The position numbers were made by a program, and so were the translations under genes. A DNA stretch of 59,954 nt from Paenibacillus senegalensis JC66 (lineage in GTDB: Bacteria; Bacillota; Bacilli; Paenibacillales; NBRC-103111): positions 749,063 through 809,016 of the forward strand of contig NZ_HE610958.1 in NCBI RefSeq assembly GCF_000285515.1, in the 5' to 3' direction. Below are positions 8,795 through 16,656 of this stretch, one piece after another (within the stretch, counting starts at the first letter, position 1; each line of letters begins with the position of its first letter). Below the pieces are notes generated by a model. It saw only the letters and a list, made by a program, of their open reading frames with translations. It did not search any database and was not told the origin of the DNA.

Positions 8795-9825
8795 AAGAAA
8801 CCACCTCCCATTGCCCAGGAGATGATCTTCATGGTAAGTAAAGAGGCTCCCGAAATGCCGCCGAACCAAGCAGCCATCTTGCCTTTGCTGATCGGAGGTT
8901 TACCGACCACTTTGCCTGTCTGCCCGTTCATCGCAAATATATATTCCGAGCGGTTATAATCATAATGCACCATCCAGACCGGCAGCAGGACATAGTCCGT
9001 CTGAGTAATGCTGGTATCGACCTTTTTATTGGTGTAAGTTACAGAAGTATAGCCGGATACGGAGGAAGCAATGTAAGATTCAATAAACTTTTGAATCTTC
9101 TGTTTCGCTCGGGGGAATAATTCCTCAGCTGTAAAATTATATTTTTCCGCTACGTATCCTGCCAAATAAGGAGTTTTGAAATCCTTTAGCTGCTGATATG
9201 GGAAGGGCTCCAGCTTATCCATCAGTTCATCATTCATTTTCACTGAGGCGTCAATGGGGACCTTATTGTAGTTCAAATGGATTTTGCGATAAATGTCGAA
9301 ATGCTGAGTCTCTGTTATTTCGTAATCTCCCCTGCGGTACGTCCGGACTTTTATCGCCTTCGCCTCAACCTCAATGTCATTATGCAGGCCATAAAGCCAA
9401 AAGGGCACATACATGCCTGTAATGCTTTTGATCCGATCGGCTGTCATAAAGCCTTTAGGCGTCAGCAATCCATTTCTGCACCATTTGCGAAAAGCTTCTT
9501 GAGCCTGCTCTTTACTGATAGAAAAAGGGATAACCATAGCCGGAGCCAATTCCCCGCTTAAGCGGTCCACCAGGACAACGGCTGATCCGCAAAAGCTGCA
9601 GTTCGTTGCACTGGTATGCTCCTCTGTTATAATATCCGCTCCGCAGCTATTACAGTGGTATTCCCTGACCTCATCCTCATCAGTAAACACTTGTTTCTTG
9701 AGCGGATCGGGAAACTCATCAATATTTTTCTGAGTATTGCAGCTGGGACAAGATAGTGTTCCGGTTTCCGCGTGGAAGGTCATGCCGCTTCCACAGTTTG
9801 GACATTTATATTCGATGACTGGCAA
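8791..9825 (-). CDS. ydjG: Zinc-ribbon membrane protein YdjG-like
   Basis: Seen: 344 residues. The N-terminus has two zinc ribbons (CPNCGSG...CPSC near 8-30 and CNSCGAD...CSFCG near 57-80, TFIIB-like), a long soluble region, and one C-terminal membrane segment (about 320-342). This matches B. subtilis YdjG, a membrane partner of YdjH and YdjI in PspA recruitment. It lies 36 bases after pspA, and its stop overlaps the ydjH start (ATGA), which implies translational coupling. Confidence 0.85.
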   Translation of the reverse strand: MPVIEYKCPNCGSGMTFHAETGTLSCPSCNTQKNIDEFPDPLKKQVFTDEDEVREYHCNSCGADIITEEHTSATNCSFCGSAVVLVDRLSGELAPAMVIPFSISKEQAQEAFRKWCRNGLLTPKGFMTADRIKSITGMYVPFWLYGLHNDIEVEAKAIKVRTYRRGDYEITETQHFDIYRKIHLNYNKVPIDASVKMNDELMDKLEPFPYQQLKDFKTPYLAGYVAEKYNFTAEELFPRAKQKIQKFIESYIASSVSGYTSVTYTNKKVDTSITQTDYVLLPVWMVHYDYNRSEYIFAMNGQTGKVVGKPPISKGKMAAWFGGISGASLLTMKIISWAMGGGFL

Positions 9826-9861
9826 TCTCCACCACCCCTCTCATTTGGTAAAAACAATTGT

Positions 9862-10545
9862 TTATTTGTTCAGTCTCGCTTTAATTTTGGCCAATTCTTC
9901 CTCTATGCTTAGCTGCGGCCCGGATATCGAGTCCGGGGATGAAGCAGGCTTCTCATCCAGCTGTGCCAGCAGCGCATCGAGATCATCCTCCGGTTTGCCT
10001 GCCCGCAGTTCAGCTAGAGCCTCTGCTTCATGGATGGCCTGCTGAGCTTTCTCTTCCAGCTGGCGGAAGGACTCCGAGGCGCTCCCCGACAAGCTTTGCT
10101 GCAAGGATGCCTCGGCCAGCTTGCCTTTCAGCTCTGTACGTCTGGCTTCCAGCTTATTCATGTCGGAGACCAGCTTTTCCTGCAGCATCCTCATCTGGGA
10201 GGCATTCGAAGCAGCTGCATCGTAGGCCGCTTGCACCTCGCTGTGCACTTCGGCTTGCTTTGCCTTTCTCTCAAGAAACTGGAGCGCCCTGCTCTCCTCT
10301 CCATTCTCTACCGCTCTTTCCGCATAACGCTGCAGCTTGGCCATCTCCGCACTGCTTTCGTCCAGAGCTCTCTTTGCACGCCGCTCCGCAGCAAGGATTG
10401 CCTCCGTTTCAGCCTTAACCTGTCCCAGATCACTGCTTAATTCCCGCATATACTGATCAATCGCCTTTTCCGGATCGTCCGTCTTATCCAACCGGGCGTT
10501 CACATTTGCCTTCATAATCTGTTGAAATCTTGCTAAAATCCCCAT
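9862..10545 (-). CDS. pspA: PspA/IM30 family envelope-stress protein
   Basis: Seen: 227 residues, nearly all predicted helix and coiled coil (about 25-190), beginning MGILARFQQIMKANVNARLDK, an amphipathic membrane-binding helix typical of PspA/IM30/LiaH. Known: these ESCRT-III-like proteins polymerise on damaged membranes and limit proton leakage. It heads the pspA-ydjGHI operon. GGAGGAGGGGG precedes the ATG. An ECF-type promoter (TGAAAC...TGTA) sits about 40 bases upstream, which agrees with the sigma-W control known in Bacillus. Confidence 0.92.
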   Translation of the reverse strand: MGILARFQQIMKANVNARLDKTDDPEKAIDQYMRELSSDLGQVKAETEAILAAERRAKRALDESSAEMAKLQRYAERAVENGEESRALQFLERKAKQAEVHSEVQAAYDAAASNASQMRMLQEKLVSDMNKLEARRTELKGKLAEASLQQSLSGSASESFRQLEEKAQQAIHEAEALAELRAGKPEDDLDALLAQLDEKPASSPDSISGPQLSIEEELAKIKARLNK

Positions 10546-10582
10546 TGTACCCCCTCCTCCAAAAAAATCTATATCTCTATAA

Positions 10583-10609
10583 TACAGTAAATGAAAGAGA
10601 GAAGTTTCA
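10583..10609 (-). promoter_or_regulatory. ECF (sigma-W-like) promoter of pspA
   Basis: Leftward TGAAAC (10604-10609), 17 bp, then TGTA (10583-10586). The sigma-W consensus is TGAAAC-N16/17-CGTA, so there is one mismatch. The position, about 38 bases before the pspA start, and the identity of the gene support it. Confidence 0.6.
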
Positions 10610-10801
10610 AAAAAAACCTGCCAATCCGCCTATAAACCACCAAACCAGCCCGGCAGCTCCCGTTCGGGAATAACGATGAGAGAACCTTTTATCGAGGCCT
10701 TTCGAAGATGAGTGACCGCGTTTAGAGGAAGGCTTTATCGTCAATTAATATTTGATCTTCCGCCAAGCACGGAAACTTATACGGAAACTTATAAATAAGG
10801 T

Positions 10802-10831
10802 AAAAAACCGCTTCGCGCATGCGCGAAGCGG
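10802..10831 (-). terminator. Intrinsic terminator after the small membrane protein gene
   Basis: A perfect 24-base palindrome (10808-10831, arms CCGCTTCGCGCA / TGCGCGAAGCGG) is followed leftward by six T. It lies 34 bases past the stop codon at 10865. Confidence 0.85.
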
Positions 10832-10864
10832 CAGGTCTAGGACGTTCTGTTCAAAATGTATGTA

Positions 10865-11179
10865 TTATACCTGATAGTGCGGAGGAACATTAGGCCTTCC
10901 CTGGGCTGCAGTAACCATTAGAAAAATTCCTGTCAGCAAGTGAAGGATCCATCCTACAAACGGTATCCATGCTAGTACTGATGTAATAATTCCCATGATC
11001 GAGCCATACATTGGTTCTTTGTTTCTGACAGAGAGCACCAGCGTGACGACGTGCAGGCAAAACATGATAGGCAGCAACATATACAAACTTCCTATTACTA
11101 TGGCAGCTCCCAAGACAGGGATTGCCAAAAATATCTCTATCGAACCGGAAACCCATTTCAATATTCTCGAAGCACTCAA
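10865..11179 (-). CDS. Small integral membrane protein, function unknown
   Basis: Seen: about 104 residues with three hydrophobic segments (roughly 15-45, 55-75, 78-97) and a short Pro-rich tail (RPNVPPHYQV). It looks like the many small DUF4870-like or DUF4064-like membrane proteins of Bacillales, but I do not recognise it firmly. Start choice: AAGGAGG (11187-11193) lies 7 bases before TTG 11179 and only 1 base before GTG 11185, so TTG is preferred. It is monocistronic, with a strong terminator. Confidence 0.6.
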   Translation of the reverse strand: MSASRILKWVSGSIEIFLAIPVLGAAIVIGSLYMLLPIMFCLHVVTLVLSVRNKEPMYGSIMGIITSVLAWIPFVGWILHLLTGIFLMVTAAQGRPNVPPHYQV

Positions 11180-11297
11180 ATCCACACCTCCTTACAGGTA
11201 AATAATCCCACGCAATTGTAGCAAATTTCCTATATTTTTCCTAGCCTTTTTTGCCTATTTCTTGTATAAACGTCTATTATAACCATAAACGGTCAAA

Positions 11298-12582
11298 CTA
11301 GCTGCTTTTCAGCTTACCCATCGTGCCGTCCAGCCCTTCAGCGACCTCACGCAACGAGTCGGACATTGCTATTAACTGCTGCATCATCGCGTTTTGCTGC
11401 TGTGAAGTGGAGCTAACCTCAGTTATGCTTGCAGTAAGCTCCTCAATAACTGCAGCTATGTTCTTCGTAGAATCCAGCACCTCATGATTCTCCTCGCTCA
11501 GACGTTTGGCAGATGAGTCAATGCCTTCCATTTGATCCTTAATCGTTATTGTCGATTCTTGGATTCCCTCCATAGACTGCTTCATGTCAACGACTGCCTC
11601 CGACATGAGTTGAACTGCTTGATCGTTGTCCGTCATATCGCCGACTATGATTGATACTTGTTTTTGAACCTCGACTATTAACTGCTTAATATTCTCCGAA
11701 GAAATGTTGGTTTGTTCCGCCAGCTTTTTAATCTCCCCGGCCACAACCGCGAATCCTCTTCCCTCGGTCCCGGCCTTGGCAGCCTCAATGGAAGCATTCA
11801 GCGCAAGCAAATTGGTTCTTCCCGCAATCTCATTTATGAATTCCGTTATCTGTTCAATTTCATTAGACTTCTGAAGCAAAATTCCAACATTAATTTCTCG
11901 TTTTCTCAATTCCATCCAACACTTTCCGCACGTTTTCATCCGTTGTGGAGATGGAGCTGCTTCCGTCTTCAACCAGTTGGACTACCTCAACAACAGAGTC
12001 CTTGATGGTATGGATGCTGCCCGTGACCTCACTGCTTGCCCCTACCATGCGATTGGCTGACTCTACGATGCTGTTAATTTCATTCTGCACCTGCTCGCTG
12101 CCCAGCGTCATTTCTTCCATGCTGATCGCAACCTGCTCCGCCGTCTGCTGGGTTTCGTAGGATGCGGTGCGCACCTCTTTGGATTGGGAAGAAATGGATG
12201 CACTTGATTTTTCTAATTCAGCCAGAAGCATTTCTATTTTTTGAGCTACTTCGTTAAACGCCTCGCCCAGCTGCTGGAACTCGTCCCGCGTCTTGAGATT
12301 CACACGCTGACTATAATCATTCCGGGAGAAGGATTGAGCCAGCCCGTTTAGTTGCTGCAAAGGATGCTTGATTAAAACGCGGATAATAAAAAACGCACCT
12401 AGCGCAGACAATACAATACCTAAAATAGCTGAAATCAAATTCATTTCCCATAAATCATCGGCATATTGTCCGACCAATTCCAATACAAATGTACGCAGGA
12501 AAATGACAGCAAACATTAATAAGGTAATCATCATGGTTAATTTAACTTGCAAGGATCTTACTTTGCTTAATTTCCAATTCAT
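11298..12582 (-). pseudogene. Methyl-accepting chemotaxis protein, frameshifted
   Basis: Seen: from ATG 12582 the first frame gives two membrane segments only about 20 residues apart (so almost no external sensor), a HAMP domain (about 75-125) and the start of the coiled coil, then stops at 11890. The signalling hairpin ([36 protein letters not shown]) continues in another frame to 11298. Removing one base from the T4 run at 11901-11904 rejoins the frames (about 428 residues). With that, it would be a receptor sensing from inside or within the membrane and signalling to CheA. It is either a sequencing error or a recent pseudogene. Confidence 0.8.
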
Positions 12583-12767
12583 ATAGACAGCCCCTCGACA
12601 GGTAACTTATATATGTGTTATCGACTGCTCTATTCAATAATATTAGATTAAAATATTAATGTTTTCCAAACCGCTAATATTACTTAAGTCATCCGTTTAA
12701 AATTATTGTTGTGCTATGTAACCGGGTGTATTAAAATCAACAACAGACAACTAAAGAGAGGTAACGG

Positions 12768-13373
12768 ATGAGCAAGCGCAAAAAGAAAAAACCATCATGG
12801 ATTATCGTCCCGCTGCTAATTGTATTATCGCTAATTTTTTTTCTCGAAGATGAGCCGCTCACTGTCACAACCTACGATCAATCGGACTATGATTATACGC
12901 TTCTTTTTCCTTCTGACCGCTATCCGGAAACAGCTTCACATATCCAAACCGCAATAGACAACGGTCATTCCGCTATATGCACGATTGACCGGGATGGTGC
13001 CGAAACCAACCGCAGGTTATCGTTAAACGGTATCCCGACTAAAGACGGATTCGACCGCGATGAGTGGCCAATGGCTGTTTGTGCGGAAGGCGGCACTGGT
13101 GCAAGCGTTGCATACATATCTCCTTCGGATAATCGGGGAGCAGGTTCTTGGGTCGGCAATCAGATTTCAGACTACCCGGACGGATCCCGTGTACTCTTTG
13201 TTATCGATGGCGCCGTAGATACAGCCAGCGCAGATGTATTCCAAGCCGATACCGAAGTATATTACGAGAATTGCACGGCGGCTAAGGAAGCAGGTGCGTC
13301 TCCGCTATATAAGGGTGATCCCGGGTATAGAGCAGAGCTTGATCGTGACGGGGACGGTGCAGCATGCCAGTAA
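12768..13373 (+). CDS. NucA/NucB-like secreted DNase with C-terminal excalibur domain
   Basis: Seen: 201 residues. It has a basic start and one membrane or signal segment (about 9-26), then a NucA/NucB deoxyribonuclease domain (about 60-150) with the family core [14 protein letters not shown] and the later [13 protein letters not shown]-terminal excalibur calcium-binding motif follows (CTAAKEAG...DRDGDGAAC). Known: NucA takes part in DNA entry during competence and NucB is a sporulation/biofilm DNase; the excalibur domain is often found in surface nucleases. GAGAGG lies upstream of ATG 12768. It stands alone, with a terminator 100 bases downstream. Confidence 0.85.
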   Translation: MSKRKKKKPSWIIVPLLIVLSLIFFLEDEPLTVTTYDQSDYDYTLLFPSDRYPETASHIQTAIDNGHSAICTIDRDGAETNRRLSLNGIPTKDGFDRDEWPMAVCAEGGTGASVAYISPSDNRGAGSWVGNQISDYPDGSRVLFVIDGAVDTASADVFQADTEVYYENCTAAKEAGASPLYKGDPGYRAELDRDGDGAACQ

Positions 13374-13463
13374 CTCAGATTCACAAGGTCACTGTAAAGT
13401 GATTTGCTTAATTGCTTACCCAGGTGCTTGGCTGGGAGCCTTTCATCTAAGCTCGATAAATTC

Positions 13464-13508
13464 AAGAAAAAAGCTATGCTGCAGCCAAAAGCTGCACATA
13501 GCCTTATT
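13464..13508. terminator. Bidirectional intrinsic terminator
   Basis: GCTATGCTGCAGC pairs with GCTGCACATAGC over a CAAAA loop (one mismatch). A run of A lies on its left (T on the leftward transcript) and CTTATT on its right. It sits between the convergent nuclease and ydjO-like genes. Confidence 0.75.
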
Positions 13509-13534
13509 CATTCACACGCCCTATTGGATCGCCG

Positions 13535-13771
13535 CTATTTCTTGAAGTTCTTTTTAATTGTCCCTGTTTTTAGACCATAGCTTGAATCAAGGAGAATCGG
13601 GAGGCTTTTCATACTGCGGAGCATCGGAGAATGACACTGAGAACAGCTAGGAACATCTTCAAACGAATAGTTGGCTCTCATCCATCCGTTGCAGCCTTCC
13701 TTCGAGCATGACCAAATGGCTGTCAATTCCGTCTGAATTTCCTCCATAGGCCTCTTTCGAGAATAATACAT
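13535..13771 (-). CDS. YdjO-like cold-inducible small zinc protein
   Basis: Seen: 78 residues with two Cys pairs, WSCSKEGCNGWMR near residue 21 and PSCSQCHSPM near 42, which form a probable zinc ribbon. The start MYYSRKRPMEE and this motif spacing match the YdjO family of Bacillales, known as cold-inducible and of unknown biochemical role. It lies directly downstream of a cold-shock protein gene in the same direction, which supports the assignment, although a terminator at 13802-13837 lies between them. Confidence 0.75.
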   Translation of the reverse strand: MYYSRKRPMEEIQTELTAIWSCSKEGCNGWMRANYSFEDVPSCSQCHSPMLRSMKSLPILLDSSYGLKTGTIKKNFKK

Positions 13772-13801
13772 CGATCATCCCTGCCCTTCTATTCCCTGTT
13801 T

Positions 13802-13837
13802 TAAAAAAAGCTACCCTACTTCTTAAGCAGGGTAGCT
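13802..13837 (-). terminator. Intrinsic terminator after the cold-shock gene
   Basis: AGCTACCCTGCTT pairs with AAGTAGGGTAGCT, followed leftward by seven T. It lies 16 bases past the csp stop codon. Confidence 0.85.
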
Positions 13838-13852
13838 GATCAGCTGATCGGG

Positions 13853-14053
13853 TTACAGCTTTACAACATTTTCAGCTTGAGGTCCGCGATTGCCTTGAAC
13901 CACGTTGAACTCAACCCGTTGGCCTTCGTCTAGCGATTTGAAGCCGTCGCCTGTGATAGCGCTGAAATGTACAAATACATCATCTCCGCCTTCTACCTCG
14001 ATAAACCCAAAGCCTTTCTCTGCATTAAACCATTTCACTGTACCTGATTGCAT
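13853..14053 (-). CDS. Cold-shock protein (CspA family)
   Basis: Seen: 66 residues, the standard length, with RNP1 KGFGFIE and RNP2 VFVHFSA, one OB-fold. Start ATG 14053 has GGAGG 8 bases upstream; a TTG at 14068 is in frame but overlaps that site. Known: these proteins bind single-stranded RNA and DNA, melt secondary structure and act as antiterminators. The leader carries a terminator-like hairpin (14095-14149) between promoter and start codon, so expression may be self-controlled by readthrough; this is inference. Confidence 0.93.
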   Translation of the reverse strand: MQSGTVKWFNAEKGFGFIEVEGGDDVFVHFSAITGDGFKSLDEGQRVEFNVVQGNRGPQAENVVKL

Positions 14054-14094
14054 GTGCAATTCCTCCAATAATTAAATTTTACATGGACATTTTT

Positions 14095-14149
14095 AAAAAA
14101 AAGTCACATATTGAAAAAGGCAGCATCGCAACCTGTTTCAATATGTGAC
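14095..14149 (-). promoter_or_regulatory. Terminator-like hairpin in the csp leader (candidate attenuator)
   Basis: A perfect 14-bp stem (GTCACATATTGAAA / TTTCAATATGTGAC, 19-base loop) is followed leftward by eight T and then, 42 bases on, the csp start codon. With the promoter at 14180-14208 it would lie inside the csp transcript. It could instead just end transcripts from the khtTU side. Confidence 0.65.
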
Positions 14150-14179
14150 TCAGAGTCTCATATTCGATACGATTTACTA

Positions 14180-14208
14180 ACTATACCACAGAAGCTTGGA
14201 AATAGCAA
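14180..14208 (-). promoter_or_regulatory. Sigma-A promoter of the cold-shock gene
   Basis: Leftward TTGCTA (14203-14208), 17 bp, TATAGT (14180-14185). Predicted start of transcription is near 14173, giving a leader of about 120 bases. Confidence 0.55.
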
Positions 14209-14367
14209 ATGGGGAATTAAAAAACACCCCTCAGGTTGTACAGTATTCCTGAAATCGCCTGTTCCCTGTGGCCGAATTCAATATTTGTCTTTCTTTTTCG
14301 GTTATAGCGCTGACTTGTTCCCCCGTTCGAGCAATGTCAGACAATCAGTACCGTTTCTCTTATGCTT

Positions 14368-15478
14368 TTAAGCCGCACTTGATTTCTGTATTTTCCGTCG
14401 GCCGTATAGACGTTTGGTAATCGATGGCGCGCTTTGGAACAACAGGATGCCAAGGATTGCCGATAGCAAGATAAAAACGCTGCTGAAGGCCTGAATCGTA
14501 CCGGTGGCCAAGGCTGCGATAATAATTGAAAACTCCCCGCGCTGCGTGAGCGAAAGACCGGCTCTTAGTGATACCTTTTTCGTAAGGCCGTACGATTTTC
14601 CTCCCAGTATCCCCACCACAACCTTCGATATAATCGACCAGACCAGGAGCACAATCAGAAGCGGCACCATAGGAATGCCCTCATTGAAGTTAATTGTCGT
14701 GCCAAAGTACAAAAAGAACAACGGTAACAAGAGATCACGAGTGCGAATCACCATTTCTTCCAATTGGTGGGTTCTGCGTACTTCAGCCAGCATAATCCCC
14801 GCCAAAGGCAAGAGCGAGGCCTACAACGAACAAGAGGAAAATATCATGAGTCAGGTAACGGTCAAAGAAAGGACCGAGCTTGCTGAAGACAAAACGGCCA
14901 AGAATAACGGCAACAGCAATAAATAAGATGACCTTCAGAATAACCAGCCCGATAGACGAAAAAGTGATCGCTGTTCCAGCCGTTAATCCGACAAGCACCG
15001 CTACCATAATCGGAGCGACAATGTCTTCGAATATGAGCAGACCGAGCATAAATTCCGATTCCGGGTCGGCCATCCTCTTGGAGCTTTCCAGCATTTTAGC
15101 TGTTATCGATGAACTTGTTGCATAGGCGGCGGCTCCGATGATAAGCGACGGAATGAAATCCACCCCCATGGCCAGACAGATCCCTACCGTAACCCCGAAA
15201 CAAAGAACAATATCAAGAATGCCGGCCTTTAATACTTTCTTGGCCAGTTTAAGCAGCTGTTGAACAGGAAATTCCATCCCTAACATGAAAAACAGGATGA
15301 CTATGCCGATCTCACCGGCGAAGTGAAGCAGATGCTTATCTGTAAATAATCCGCCAATGACGATACCCAGCACAATAAAAACGATAACATTCGGGATTTT
15401 GAGCTTGGCTCCCGCGAATCCTGTTACGAATAACAGCAGCAGGAGCAATCCCGCGCTTAAAAGTTCCGGAAATTCCAT
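14368..15478 (-). pseudogene. khtU: CPA2 cation/proton antiporter KhtU-like, with internal deletion and frame change
   Basis: Seen: the first frame (ATG 15478) gives about eight membrane helices of a CPA2 antiporter, then runs into LALAFGGDYAG and a stop at 14783. The last helices (AGIMLAEVRRTHQLEEM...) lie in another frame ending at 14368. Between LALAF and AGIMLAEV, homologues carry roughly 20 more residues (from memory of the family), so this is a deletion rather than a homopolymer slip; junction about 14800-14809. Known: KhtTU is a K+/H+ antiporter for alkaline and potassium stress. The start overlaps the khtT stop (TGATG). Activity is doubtful. Confidence 0.8.
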
Positions 15479-15975
15479 CAGCCCCGCTCTCCTTCAAAAA
15501 GCTGCATAAATTGCATGATCGGTTCCGGCTTGCCAACAATCATGATAGTATCGTTAATTTCGATGATGGAATCGTCTTCCGGATGAACCAGGATATCATC
15601 GTTTCGGACTATTCCCAGAATCGACAGGCCGACCGGCGATTTCACCTGCAGCTCCTTAAAAGTTTTGCCGGCAAATGGACTCTTTTTCGTCACGTCAATC
15701 CATTCTACCATTACTTTTTTGCGGAATAGCTGGAGCCTTTCCCGCGATTCTCCTTCTTCCGGTGTGATCGCCCCGAGCAGCTGACTGCCGAGCTGCTTCG
15801 TTTCCTCCGCAGATAGCGCATAGCTAAACACCGCTTCATCATCATCAGGATCCTCGTAAAAATAAAGATCACGTTTGCCTGAATGATGAACAATCATTAC
15901 CATCATTTGGTTTTCGTTGTTAATCATGGTCATTTTTTTCCCTACCGCCGGTAAATCCGTAATCGTAAACTTCAT
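15478..15975 (-). CDS. khtT: Regulatory subunit of K+/H+ antiporter (KhtT-like, RCK_C domain)
   Basis: Seen: 165 residues with an N-terminal part (FTITDLPAVGKKMTM) and a C-terminal TrkA-C domain (about 75-160; SPVGLSILGIVRNDDILVHP). Known: KhtT is a peripheral protein that gates KhtU in response to pH and cyclic-di-AMP. It is translationally coupled to khtU, which is broken here, so its target may be absent. A longer frame begins at 16026 without a ribosome binding site; MKFTITD at 15975 fits the family. Confidence 0.85.
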   Translation of the reverse strand: MKFTITDLPAVGKKMTMINNENQMMVMIVHHSGKRDLYFYEDPDDDEAVFSYALSAEETKQLGSQLLGAITPEEGESRERLQLFRKKVMVEWIDVTKKSPFAGKTFKELQVKSPVGLSILGIVRNDDILVHPEDDSIIEINDTIMIVGKPEPIMQFMQLFEGERG

Positions 15976-16183
15976 AACCAACCCACACTTTCTATAAGGG
16001 ATTTTGCTTTGTTTTGATTTGACCATTCAGTCATGCGGGATGACCAACTGGTCATTTTCTACTAATTATATATTTTATCCATGGGGATAACAAGAAATAG
16101 CTTGGCATCAAAATCAGTTAAGATTGTAATGCTCACAGTGGTTCCTTCTTAAGCTTCACTCTAATTCTGGTTGTCCTGCATGA

Positions 16184-16534
16184 TTATACTTTTTGGACTA
16201 TCCCGTGCAGCAAGAGCTCCGCCATTTGGTCTAATACCTGTTCCAGCGGCATCTGCCCTGCTCTTCGATCACGCCTTTCTTCCATTAACTGATACAAACA
16301 GCCGATATACATTTGAATAAACAAATCCAGATTAAATGGACGTATAGTACCTTCCCGAACCCCTTGCTCGACCAGCTCCTGAACCTGACTCCATCCATGC
16401 GTCACGTGTTTATCAATCTCAGCCCATTGTACCGGATATTTCTGTTTCAACTCCTTTAAGAGGCGAGTATCGGACAAAACAAACCATTCCGGAAGATTGA
16501 CAAGTGTCTTCTTTAAGTGTTTTGGCAAGTCCAC
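16184..16534 (-). pseudogene. TetR-family regulator fragment lacking the DNA-binding domain
   Basis: Seen: 116 residues that read as the ligand-binding half of a TetR protein (LPEWFVLSDTRLLKELKQKYPVQW..., then a dimerisation-type helix). No helix-turn-helix precedes it. An in-frame TAG lies two codons before the first possible start (GTG 16534), and no ribosome binding site is visible. It abuts the A+T-rich helicase-nuclease insert, so truncation when that insert arrived is the simplest reading. It is unlikely to be functional. Confidence 0.65.
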
Positions 16535-16656
16535 TCTCTATAGTTTTTTGATTTCTTTTGTGACAATTGGGCTTATGTTATACAATTTAGATACCCCAAT
16601 TAAATAAGATATTCATAGAATTGGAGTCATGCTTTTCGAAGGTGCTGATTAGAACA

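Noticed and set aside
11890-11972. Programmed frameshift in the chemotaxis receptor
   Set aside because: The join needs loss of one base in AAAACG with no slippery heptamer, stop-proximal SD or conserved precedent; an indel or read error is simpler.
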